The translations under genes were made by a program, and so were the position numbers. The notes beneath the pieces are model-generated. The model saw only the letters and a program-made list of their open reading frames with translations, did no database searches and had not been told where the DNA came from. From Prunella strophiata (taxonomy: Eukaryota; Chordata; Aves; Passeriformes; Prunellidae), in assembly GCA_036583965.1 (NCBI GenBank), contig JAZBQD010000014.1, forward strand, positions 1,043,501 through 1,107,500: a stretch of DNA of 64,000 bases, in the 5' to 3' direction. This document shows, one piece after another, positions 34,851 through 47,275 of the stretch; within the stretch, counting starts at the first letter, position 1, and every line of letters begins with the position of its first letter.

Positions 34851-37800
34851 AAATCTAAAAATATGGAAGTTAAAATTTAAGGCATCAAGATCATATTAAA
34901 TTTTTAGAGACTTCAATAAACTAAATGCAAGCTCAGGCCCTTTGGAGGATCTGATTTGTTGCTGTGGTTAGTAATGCTGCCTTTTTGGGTGGGTGTGGTC
35001 TAAAGGTGTTATTTTTGTGCAAAATGTCAGTTGAAAAATGGAAGTAAATAATGGTTAATTACCAAAGAGAATTCTATTTGAGCTTTCCTACTATAAAGAA
35101 AAAATTAAAGAGCCATGTAACCTGTAATTTCTCTTTTAAAATAAAATTTACCTCCTTAAATTCTTATAGTAAATAGTAAATGTTGGTGGATTTTAAGGTG
35201 AAAATTCAATTTGTAAACTACAGGTTGAAATATTTTAAAACAAAATATTTTTTGATTTTCCCAGGCTATTTTAACATTATTTTTTTTTACAGCCAAAACT
35301 TCTGCCTGAATCCTTTCTCTCTGTTAAACAGTTTCAGACTCTCTAAAATGATATTTCTCGTTAGTTATGCCATTTGCATTTGCAATATGTACATTGCTCA
35401 GGCACAGTGTTTCTTTAAAAAGTGGTTTCTTATCCATTTAGCCACATCTATAAGGTGGAGTGATGCCTGCATATGCAAAAGATCAAACTATAATAACATC
35501 TTTGGAAATGGATGATAGCAGACTCTCAAGTAGCTCTCATTAGTGGAATTATATAGTTATAGCTAAGGAAATTATTATCTGAATACTACAGATGGTTCAA
35601 TGGCTTCATAGTGCAGGGACAGAGTGAAAAAAAAATCGTAAGCAAAACATGCTGGGAATGACTAAATGGAAAATGAGAATTTTTTTCTGATTCCTAGCAG
35701 AAATGGCTCCAAGTCAAAATGTCAGATTCAGATAGCTGCAGACCTTAAGGCTAATGAGATCTGGATCTGTATTTTGTATCTTGCATCCATAGTTTAAAGT
35801 GAATTTGAGATCTAAATTTATACGTGTGATGGAGTTTAATATCATTTGAGTTTCTGGTTCTGGTTTCAAAGGTCTCTTAAACAGTGATGGTGGATGGAAC
35901 ATATATCTCACGTGTTGCCCTAGTCTTTAAAATCAAATGTTATATCCTTTAAGAATGCGAATGCACAGAAGTGTCTGTATTGTACAAGTGTAGGAAAGTA
36001 AAACAACTTCTTTCACAGTGAAAGTTTAGGTCTTGTCCAGTAGATGTTTGTTGTTATTTATTGAATTTTGCTGTATTGATTTCTGTAACTCTGACTATTT
36101 ATCTTTCTACTGCAACACACATTTCAGTAAAAACTCTTTACGGGGCAAAAGGCCAGAGTGAAGTCTTTGCATGGCTTATCTGTAAAGTAGGAAGGGAGAG
36201 ACTCAGAAGTTGCACCTACAAAAAACAGTGGGGACTCTTTGATGTCTCTCTTAATGTGCTGGGTTTAGATTACTTTGTGAGTACAGAAAGGGTGAAAGGT
36301 TTGAGGATACTTTCAACTAACTCATAGGATCATGATTTGTCCATGGGGTAGTTTTTAATAGAGCAGATACGAGGGGATGGGCTATCAGATGCAGTGTCCT
36401 GAGGCTGAAATCTGGTCTCTGTCCACCACAGAAAACTCTCATGACCCAAAGATCCCTGATATTTTCAGTATCATACTTCTTTCAAGGAGAAAAAAAGGAA
36501 AAAAAAAAAAAAAGGCCACAACAATGGTATATTTTTTTCTCATTTTTTTCAGCTCTCTCAAGTTATTTTCTAGAACTAAGAACCCATCATCCCCCCTCCC
36601 CTTTTAATTTTTTGTTAATTATGCAGATGACTCCAAGATGTCTTAATGTAGAGCATGAAGTGCTGCAATGTCATGGGAGCAGGTGCATAAAGGAGGGGAT
36701 TTGGCAGGCAATGAAGTATGTTTAGGAGAGTTCCTGTTCTATAGCAATGAGTTGGCCATCTCCTGTATTATCCATAAGTTTTGGCTGAAATGAAGAGATT
36801 TTTAATGAGAAGAAACCTAAGGCTAAACCTTTAAATCCATTTTGAAAAGAATTACATTTTCAGCTGAGCCTGCTCTGGTTTGGAGCAAATTTGTCCAGTA
36901 ACAAAATGTAAAGTAGTGAAACAATATTTATATTTCAGAGAGGGAATTTTAAGACAAATAATAATTTTCTGAGTTTTTGCACAGGTCAAGAGCATTCAAA
37001 TTCACAGATATTGTGGGTCAGCTCATTCATGATGTGAGTAAAAATCTAATTCAGGGTTAAGCCTTACAGGGGGCCCAAATTCTGTCCCTTCATGTTCTTC
37101 TACCTGTAGAGGACAATAGAATACAGTGTCAATAGGCCCACATTCTTCTGACATCCTAATTAAACCTGATAAGACTTTCTAATAAGCTGCCAATCCTATT
37201 GCATATTTATTTTTGCAATAATGCCAAGCTCACAAGGTGCATCTTTTGCTGTTAGATATCCCCTAAAGGCAATAAATGAGGTTTTTACACTATATGGCGC
37301 TGTCCTTGGCTGATTAAGACCTGGTTTAGGTGCACTGTTTTTAGTCCTGACCTAGGGCTTTCAACCAATAGGTAATTGGTTGAAATGCTTCAAGAATTTT
37401 ACTAAGCTGATGTTACTGCAGGATTCCTGACAAGTGAAAAAGTATAATGAAGTAAATAAATCAAAAATTTCATGGAAAAATGATTCTGTGTGGGCACAAT
37501 GCTGATAGGAAGCCTAAAGCTGTCGTCAAAATTTTCTTTACAAAATTTTGAAATAATTATTGAAATCAGTCTATCCCAGATATGCAGCTACACAACTTGG
37601 GTCAGAACCTCGCTTTGGGTATTCCACTGGTTTCTTCACTCTGTTCACATAGGGAATTGGTAATTTCTGCTCTTCTTTGTCAAGTATAAATGTTATATTT
37701 TCCCTCTGAATAAATGGATTGAGGATTTGTCAGGCCAATTTTGCAGTTTTCTTTCAAGAAATTCACAAACTTTTAAAATGTCATACTGCTTTTATGCATT

Positions 37801-39839
37801 AAAATGTCTTAAAGATCTACCTAGGGAAAGGATGCATGTTATTTATGACTTTTCTATATATTTTGGCTTCAAATATTTGAATCTAATAATTATTGGAAGA
37901 AATAGACAACTGTGGTCTCTGAAGGACTTAAAAAATCAAGGAAAATTTACAGGTTAGGAATCTCAGCATGGTGACAATGAGCCCCAGATAATTATAGGCC
38001 AATTTATGTGCTAGTTATACAGGCTGAAAATTCTGCCTTTTAGAACAGAATTTTGGACAGGCTTGGTCACACAGGAATCTTCTATTACCTACTCATGTCT
38101 CATTTGTCACTGTGCTATTCCCTGTGTTAGGAGAAGTAGGGGAGAACAGAATTTCTCCTTTCAACATGTCCAGGACTGCTTCTGGAACAAGCAGGGCAGC
38201 AGTGGCCCAGTTCTCTTCCACAAAGGGATTTGTGTACCTCTCCCAGCAGAGGAGCTGGAGAGGACATTGTCATCCTGCTGACCTGAAAGTGTGTGAGGGA
38301 CACAGGATGAATGTCATTACATTGTCAATGTCATTGAACTGCAGGGGTTTTTCTCCCCCTCCCTCAATGCAATGCCATCATTTTCTTCACATTTTCCAGA
38401 ATTCTCACGGAGTGGGCACCATATTCAATAGACAATTTGAATATGGATTGTTCCATAATTGAAGCTAAGCTAGGACACTAATTAATCCCTTTTCTGCAGT
38501 TCTGTAATGAGTTGGCTGGCTTACAAATACCACTGACCTCTAATGGATGGGAGCAGAACTGTTCAGTCATTTGTCATGTCTCATAGGGCACCACTCGTGC
38601 CCAATCTGCTTTAAGTTGAACAGTAAGGGCTTGTGCTTTTGGGTCAGGAGGATCTAATTTCAAGCTCAGATGCTGCCAGGAATTTCTGAGTGGTTGTGGT
38701 CTCCAGCTCAAGATTAGGGTGTCCTTAGTGAGCCCAAAGGAGGGAGCAGTTACTCACAGGAATGAGTTAATGCTCTGCTCGCCACTGTAAGAAAGTTTTC
38801 AGTCTGTCCACAGTAACTAATGGGAAGCTGTAGGTGGTGAGAAATTTGTTATACTACATAAACAGAACATTTCAGAGCTATTATAAAAGTTGAGGTTTTT
38901 GGTGAGCAGAGCTCTTTATTATGTCTTTGTTCGTTGTGGGCTAGCTAGCAGTGATTCATGGAATATTACTGTACATCTGATTTAATAGTTGCCCATTACA
39001 TCATGTTTACATATTTCAGTAAGTGATCAATTCAGATTTTGGTATGCTGCTTTAATTCAGGTTTCATTCCTTGCCTGGTATTTATTTTTGGAGGGATGTT
39101 GTCCATCTTTGTCTGAGATCATACTGCCCTTTTTGCAGTAAACATTTTAGGATAAAATGCTTAATAAGATTTGCATTTAAAAAATGAACCAAAAGAACTG
39201 GACACCCTCCAGCGAGAAACAAGTAATTATATCATTTGTATTGCAAAACAGGAGCAGCTATAAAACATCAGTGTACTTTTCAAGATTGATATTCTTGAGA
39301 AGCATTACGTTGCCTACAAAATAACAGGCCAGGCAGAGGGGAGAAGCCCTCTCTTGTGGAAGTAGCCCACATATTCAAGGTAGAGGCATGAGGTTTGTTC
39401 TGGATTCTGCTTAATCAAGAATTACAAATTTGCCACTTTGTAGTTTTTTACTTCCATGACATGCTGGTTGGAAAAGCTAGTGAGTGACACTGATAGATTT
39501 TTTTGTAATCAGAACAATTTTTTGATGGATTCACTTCAGAAAACCATCCAAGTGTTGCATAACACATTCAGAAGTCTTTTGTCTGGGCAGGTAATTTTAG
39601 ATTTCTTCTCTCCACCCCTGCTGGATTGTGAACCACTGAAAGTTTTGTCTGCATAGCTGTGCAGAAACAGGTATAACCAAGGTGTATTTTTTGATGTTGG
39701 TTAATATGGCAAGAAATATTTCACGTAGCATAGATGCTCCTGGCCTTAAGACCTCTTGTTCCAAGGAAAAGTGCAGGAGTTGTTCTTCCTGTTTGGATGA
39801 CTAAACCAGTTTAAATAGTCTTCAGGCAAGGCACTGCCT
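34851..39839. other. Gene desert, second part
   Basis: No gene or RNA gene is recognised. An A-rich run lies near 36498-36513. The 37100-37330 stretch is complex AT-rich sequence with CTAATTAAAC-like words and resembles conserved non-coding DNA. Open frames are short and scattered on both strands. Confidence 0.55.
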
Positions 39840-41260
39840 GTGCTCAACCCCGCGCGACGTTTTGTGAATCTCAAATGGAAATGCTCAACAGTTTTCCAAC
39901 TGCTCGTGAATAATATGTAATCTCACCAGCCAGAATCGTGTGTTTGGTGTGTTATTAATGAAAATATCCCCAAATCAGTGTCTGTTAGCTTGTTTAAATA
40001 TTCAGTGACTTCTACCCTGAATACAGACCGTTTGCAAGAGGCTGTTAGGTGAATATTAGTAAATTAATATGTTAATTAAATCTGTATCTGTGTACAGACT
40101 TTATTACTGTTTGCTTTGCATCCCTCTAAAGCTTTTTGAGCTTTTATTTTTGTGTGTAGCAAACTTTACGTTAGTGTTGGTCAATCTATTCTCATATTGG
40201 CAGAAGGGGATTTTCATTGATCGTTTTCTCTGTATTTGCCTTTTTTCCTCCCTCTCTAAACCCTAGTGCTGTAATACAGAAGATTTATTGTCAATGATTT
40301 ATTAAAATGTAATTCTAAGGTGACTCCTTATCGTGAAAGTAATCTGCAGGCTATCTTTGTTTAAACTTGCAACCCGCTTTGTCAAAGAAAACAGGCTATG
40401 AAATTTTCATTATAATAGACAGGTTTTTATAATGAACTGGGGAAAAAAGCCATTATGACCAAAAAGCAAATTGTTAGGAAACTTATGCATTGAAACAATA
40501 TGCTCATTAATTGTAATTTTTTTGGGAGGGTGAACAATTCTGTTTAATGGTTACATTTTTCAGGCTTATAAATTAATTTGAATTACCCAATATCACTTAA
40601 TTTTTCCCTAGGAAAGCTTCTGCTTGCCCGAGCAATATTATAACTGCTAATTCAATTACACTGAAATTGTTTAATAGAAAATATAATTGCTTATTCATAC
40701 AGAATACCCATTAAAGAAGTGCAAAGGCCTATACCCTAGGGTTACTACATATTAGTACTTTGGGAATTCAGAGGGGATTGCTGGGTAGGGAAGGTGCTGA
40801 CTGATCTTTAATTGTTCATCACCTGCCTCCAAAATAATATGAATGGACCCAAACTAAATGACCACTCATTACAAGTTTCAATTTAGGAGCTTGGCTGAGG
40901 TCAGCAGATTGCTTATGCTGATCGCAATGATTTGAAGTTGTGATTACCATAAGCAATTTAAATTTTATTGATCTACCCTTCTGAAAGTTGTAATTGAGCA
41001 TAGATGTTGGACCCGTAGCTCTCCAAACTAAATTGTACTCTGAAGCCCTTGCTGGATTACTGCAGGAATCAATAAGCAGTCAGTCACATTAACAATGAAA
41101 TAGCTCCATTAACATACAGTGCTACTGGTGAAACTTTATTTAGGAGGGGTGTTAGTTCACTTCATTGTTTTATCAATGAATTTCAGTTGTACAGGGAAAA
41201 GTATAGCTTGTGTATGCCTAATGAGCTTGCATAATGATAATCTTATATGCTTTAACTATG
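39840..41260. promoter_or_regulatory. Candidate cluster of conserved regulatory elements
   Basis: About 1.4 kb free of recognisable repeats. It is dense in homeodomain-type words (TTAATATGTTAATTAAATC near 40065, CTCATTAATTGTAAT near 40502, GCTAATTCAATTACACTG near 40646) and SOX-like ATTGT/ACAAT words. A compact CpG group (CGCGCGACG at 39851) is striking in a CpG-poor desert. This is how vertebrate developmental enhancers usually read. In human, LMO3 lies beyond MGST1 on this side, so it would be a natural target, but that is inference; no expression or conservation data can be seen here. Confidence 0.35.
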
Positions 41261-44200
41261 ACTCTTTTTGTGGGTAAGAAAGATTTTTCTTTTCTGTGAC
41301 AGATTTGCTTTATTATGAACAGAGGAACTATGGAGCTGGAATTACAATTTGTTAACTGTGATGCACTGAAATAACTTGGTGCCAAAGAGTTTTCTACTGT
41401 GACATATGTTCACTATTAGTGGGTTTCACACAAAAGGTCATGTCTCAAATGAGAACACAGACACACAGTGAGTTTGTAATTTATATATATTTGGAACTTC
41501 CAAGTGGAGTTTAGTGATCAGCCTCCTAAACAGCCTCCAAGTTTTCTGCACCTCTGTGGCATTGCTGAGGAGGTTTGAACAGTGACCAGGGAAAGGCTGG
41601 TTGTTCCTACACAATGTAGACAGCAGGAGCAACACAGGAGGAGTGAGAGTGAGACTGATATAGACCTGTCTGGATTGTGTGAAAAAGTTGCTTCCTGTGC
41701 CTCAAAAGTGACTCAAAATTTTAAAAAGAGTTATACACAAACTGGGCAGTTTGAAGTATGGCATGGCAGGAAAGACAGAAATATCTTGGACTAAATGTCT
41801 CATGTATCCCTTTGTGCTTTATCTCTGCTTTTTTCCTCTATCTACTGTCTTAGTTTGTCATGACTTTTAACTCTTCTGGAAATCTGCCTTATTGTAGTAC
41901 CTTGAAGCCCTCACTGCAGTACAGCCTGTCTTCCTTCCCTCCAATCTGGCTTTTAAATGAGCAATGAACCAATATTTGTTAACTTGTTTGGCAGTGGTGT
42001 TGTGCTAATTGCGTAGATTTAATTGAGTAAACTTGGTTTTGGGAAAGTGCTGTCTTTGTATTCATCAAAATGATAGTAGAAGATCCATTTTATGTTCATA
42101 AATTATTTATATTTATACATTTTTACTACAAGAGCTATTGTTGATTTCATACCATCCCAGACAGTTATCCTGGCAACTCATTCATGAGGAAATGCAGCCA
42201 CTGGCAGTATACTGGACCTAGTTTAGACACTGGTAAAAACCACCCTTAGTCCTTGAATAACTTGAATAACCTTTGTAGAACACAAACTATAATTTCAGCA
42301 CCTCAGTACCACAGAATTTGTGGTCTCACAATCACTACACAGTCAAAATGTCTGATATATATCTATCTATACAGACCTGTCACAACTATGTTTGGAATAA
42401 AGGCTCATTCCTTAAAATTTAGCAGTAGATCAGCTTTTGTAGTCTAGGACACTTAGACCAGGCCCCCTGAAGGCTGCAGGCATCCCACAGTGAGGAGCAT
42501 ACACAGCCCTTTTCTAGGAAAATTAATCTTTTTATGAGCTGGTTTTTAGTGTAGAACAGTTCAACCAGTTCCTTGCTAGCTGCAGCAACAGAAACAAATA
42601 TCTGGTCTGTCCTATGGGTGTAATGATGGGGCCATGATATTTCTGCTGCCCTCTCAGGAATTTATTTTCTCTGAGTTTTCTGCCACCTCTCACTGAGATG
42701 ATAAATGGTTTCTCCCCTAGATTTTGGTTCCTCAAGGGCTGAGAGTAATGCATGTGTGCCATGATCCAGTGATCCAGCTCTTGGAATCCCTCTCTCATTC
42801 AGCAGTTCAGTTGACATGGTTTATGTGAGCTTCTTGCTCAGGCCCACAACTACTTGGTGAAACTCATGCAGAGGATGGATCAAAGAACTTGTGAATCCTT
42901 TGTCATCCCTTCAGCTGAGGCAGTGTTGTTATCCTGGGGAAATCATGTGGAACAAAAGTGTATTCTACATACATATAATTTCTATACCAGCCTCTGACGC
43001 AGAGCAGACACAGAACAAAGTGTGATGTGGCATTGATTCATAAAAGGCTAAATCTGAATGGTCACTTTCAAGTACAGCAACATGTTTACTACTCCAAGAT
43101 GCCCTCAAAAAAGACATAGCTTATCTTTATATAGGAAACATCAGCAGGAGAAATGCTCAGTGAAAGCTGTCATGTGGAAATTACAGTTCTTCAGATAAGA
43201 AATTATACTAATTAGAAGAGGACTTAAGTATTTTATAAACGATAATATCACTTGAAAAATTGATAATCAGATACATACTCGATTTTCAAAAGACATTTTT
43301 GAATATGGTGTTCTACTGCTGATATATTTATTGCAGAAAATCTGAGAAAAACATGTCAGATCTATATCCTATATAAAATGTCATGCATCAAGAAAATTCC
43401 ACATGTGCTGTCTAAGTGTTATATTGAAAGGATGAAGAGTTCTCTGTCATGATAGTCTGATTATGAGATATTACATATTAAATTACATTGAGCAAAGGAG
43501 AATCTCTTTTAATGCTTGAGATTCTGATCTCTTTATCATTTCTTTTATGTTAAAGAGCTCTGGGTTTTCAGGTCACTTCTGATAGGATATCTAACCAACA
43601 AAATAAAATAAAATATCCTGTAATTGAGAGCCCTTTACACTAAAAAACAATTAAATTTTGAGATCCATTTAATTTTAACTTATTTTAAGCACCATCATGA
43701 ACATCTGCCACCTGGCAGAGAAATTGGTTCATATGGCAGGTGGGAAGATGAGATTTATTTAAAAGTTCTTTGTCTTTGATACTTTTCCCTGCTGTATTTT
43801 CCAGTGGAGTGATTTGAAACTGATGGCATTTAAATAACCATTTATTTCCATAATAGAAGAATACAGTTAAAAATACATAGGGAAATTGCTGTCATTCCAA
43901 GATAAGAATACAGCAGAAGGTATAATGGAGCAAACCATCTTCAGTCTAGTTTGGCCTCCAGCCATAACATGGGCCAACACTTTGATCATTCAGGAGAAAA
44001 TAGAATTCCTCCCACCTCTTTTCTCTGCATATATGTAATGCATAAATTGATTAATTTATTAATCTGGACAAAAAAAGTTCTCTTTTCTCTCTGTAGATAA
44101 CGCTTAGATCTGTGAGCTGATTGTATTCAGTTTTTAACTCATCCACAAAATCAAAATGGGTTTTTTGTCCTTCTCTGAAAAACCCAGTTTACACTTGGAA

Positions 44201-46780
44201 CCTCCTTCCCATGAGTTGCAACCTGTTCCATATATTCTCTCCCTTACAGACTTGTGTAGTTTTTTAATATGACTGGAATTCCGAATCAATTTAGGAAGAT
44301 TAAGCCTCTCCCTTGATAATTTTCAGTAGTGTTACAAAGTAAGCAGAAGAGGTGGGGATAGAATTTAAAGGGAAAGTGAGTTCTCCTGCTAATTTTTTTC
44401 CTGCCTTAGCTTCTTTCATATTATGAACAATTTTTGTGTGGTGTTTTATGGACAAAGAAAGAAAGAAAGGTATTTCCTATTGTCCTTCTCACAAGCCTTT
44501 TGACCTCTGTAATGGAATCATCTCATAGGATCATTTGTTCTTCCAAAATTTGAAACATCTTCAACAAATGACCTCATCTGAACAGTTTAACCTGCAGAAT
44601 TCTTGCTGACTCTGTTAGGTCCATATGAGCTTAATGCAGAACTAAGGCCTTACAAAGGGAGTGAAGAAAATTTGCAAAAAGCTCCCAGTGCACTATTAGC
44701 AAGTATAAAATTATGAAACTTTGCTTTAAATGCAGCACTTGATTCTTGTGCCAGTGATTTCCCCACAGCTGAGTCTAACTGCAAAACAGTATTTTATATC
44801 TGGTTCATTTTGTTCCTTCTTACATTCAAAGTGGTCCTAAAAATCCTTCCAAGTGTTGAGGGGAGGAGGGAGAGTGAAGAGACCAATGAATGTGCTGTAA
44901 TTCTGTGAATTTTGGATAGCTTACTTAGCCAACTTTTTAATTAGCTGTTTTTAAACTTCACTCTGTCTGTACTATCATTCAACAAATATTCCTGTGATAC
45001 TGTTCATTTGTTGACCAGGAATTTCAAGGAAACAAACAAAAGATGGATATATAATAGAAAATATTTTTGAACAGCAAATTGTAAAGTTGGTGACATGAAA
45101 ATTTTCAGCAAAGGTCTGGTCTCTGACTTCTCTGACATCTATTTTGAGTGCACATAACATACTCATGGTGACTAATTCAGAGATCAAAAATTGCCAGGAT
45201 TATTGGGAAAATGATTTTGAGCAAGAGGAAAATTTTGATCTGAGGAAAAGTAAAATAATGTTTAAATGGAGGATTCACTTTCTGTTCAGCTAACACAGTT
45301 TGTCCTGTTCTGTTCTTTTTCTCCCAAATCTCTGACAAAACCAAAACTGAATATAAGTCATTGCCTTATATTATCATTAAAGATTCCCAATTGCTCTTTC
45401 TTTTAACTTTATTTTTAACTGCTGAGGGAACTGGGCAGATATACTCATTATGGCATTCAAATCAATTCTCCAGCATCTTCCTCAGAGGTTTCAGTAACAT
45501 CCATTGTCCAAGGATCTCATTCCTGGCCCATCAGTGTGTGAACCCAGATTTGTTTTGGCCAGCAACTGCAAGCTTGCCATGCTTCATCTCCTCTTTGCTT
45601 TCCCTCCAGAGTCAGAACTGAAATGTCCCGCAACTAAAAATCATTTTAAATTGAACCATTGTCAAATTTAACTACTTTCATCAATTTTTTGTTTGAATCA
45701 TTAGTAAATGCCAGAGGCAGACTAGGGAAAAGCCAAGTTTCCTACTCATTTGGGAGGCAAGTAAGGTACAGGCTTTTCTTTGTAGCCTTTTGGACATTCA
45801 GGTTTAGTTATCTCCTCTGCTACTACTTTTATTAAGAAGCTCAATCAGTCAAAGCTACATTTTAAAATGTTCAAATTCATTCATGCAATGGTAACTAAGC
45901 TATTGGGCTGATTTTGGAAAGTGAATTTGGAAATAAGCACTTGTGGGGTACATACCTCTGGCCCTTATTTTCAGGTGCATTTCCATGTTTGGTTCCTATT
46001 GATCTCAGCTAACATTTAAGCCTTGGTCACTTGTGCTGTGTTGCAAGAATGTGTTGTAAAACTAGATGAGGATTATTTGCTTATATCATAATAGAACAAA
46101 AAAAAAAAAATTACAGATCTAAATAATCAAGAACATTGATTGTGAATATGGAGTGATCAAGACCAGATGCACTGAATTTTGCATGGTAGGTTCACTTTCA
46201 ATATTCATTTTAGTACAACCCATAGTGCTTCTCTCATTTTATTGACCTAACCATGATCATGTATGTTCTTGAATTATATTTTATGTCTCAGCATTGAAAA
46301 AAGTTTAAGTAATCAGAGGTCAAAGAAGCTTTTTTTTTTTTTTTTTTGCTTATTATTAGAAGTATTTGAAAACATTTATTTTTTTGACATATAAGAGGTT
46401 TTTTTGTTCCTGCAGTGATTTAATTGATATTAGGATAAATACTTCTGAGAGCAGAAGTATCCATTTTTTAATTTTTTTTTTCCCAAACCAGGTAGAAGTT
46501 TGTGATCTTGTTGCAGTATTTTCTATTATAATGCTCATAGTGTCTGGAAATATTTAAATATGTAATTGCTAAAGTAATGTGTTTTATGTGGCAATAAAAA
46601 AAATCTTGTGACTGTATAAAAATAACTGTGAATAACCTTACATAAAAACAGCTGATAATTTTTTAGATAAATAATAGCATATGAGATATTAGATCATTAA
46701 TACATATATATCAAAACCTGAACTTGAAAGTCTGAGCCTGTTCTAAAAAAAACCCCACACTTTCAGCTGGTGTAAATTGT
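41261..46780. other. Gene desert, third part
   Basis: No gene is recognised. Short simple repeats (GAAA units near 44457, a T run near 46331-46347, AT-rich patches) occur. No clear mobile element is identified. Confidence 0.55.
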
Positions 46781-47275
46781 TATAGGTGCTTTTATTTCCA
46801 AGGAAGATCCACATTTTGGTGCTTTTTGCTCAGTAGCAGGCTGGGAAGCCAGAGAGAGCCTTTGGAAGGAGCTGTGGGGATGATTCCCCCTCGTGTCTTC
46901 ATCCCCAGGGCTGCACCACTCCGGCTTCCTCGGATTTGCGGGAGTTTAAACCTCCAAGTTTAGCAAACCACAGGGGCTGCATGTTCTGGAGGTGAAATTG
47001 CCACTCTCAGTGGTGTTGCTCCCTCCTGTTTTACTCACTCCAGGGTGCTCTGGGGTAGACCTCAGGGCTGGGAGGAAGGTTGGGAGGATGGAAAACAAAC
47101 GAGCCAAGAGAACTTTGGGGAGCAGCTGATGGGAGAGGATATGACAATGTCTGAAATAAAGACAAAGAAGATGATGAATTAGAATGAAAATACAATTTCT
47201 TCCATAGTGCAGATCATATCTTGGTAGAGATATTAGTTCTGATTTTCCACTGACTTGAAGGGTGTACACACTGTG
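46781..47275 (-). other. GC-elevated block with minus-strand AATAAA, nature unknown
   Basis: This block is richer in GC and CpG than the surrounding desert (about five CpGs between 46880 and 47100). On the - strand it is open for 107 codons (47269-46946), and a - strand AATAAA lies about 150 bp further on (46796-46791). That order could be a terminal exon of an unannotated transcript. The peptide has no recognised family features, and an old repeat is equally possible. Confidence 0.25.
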
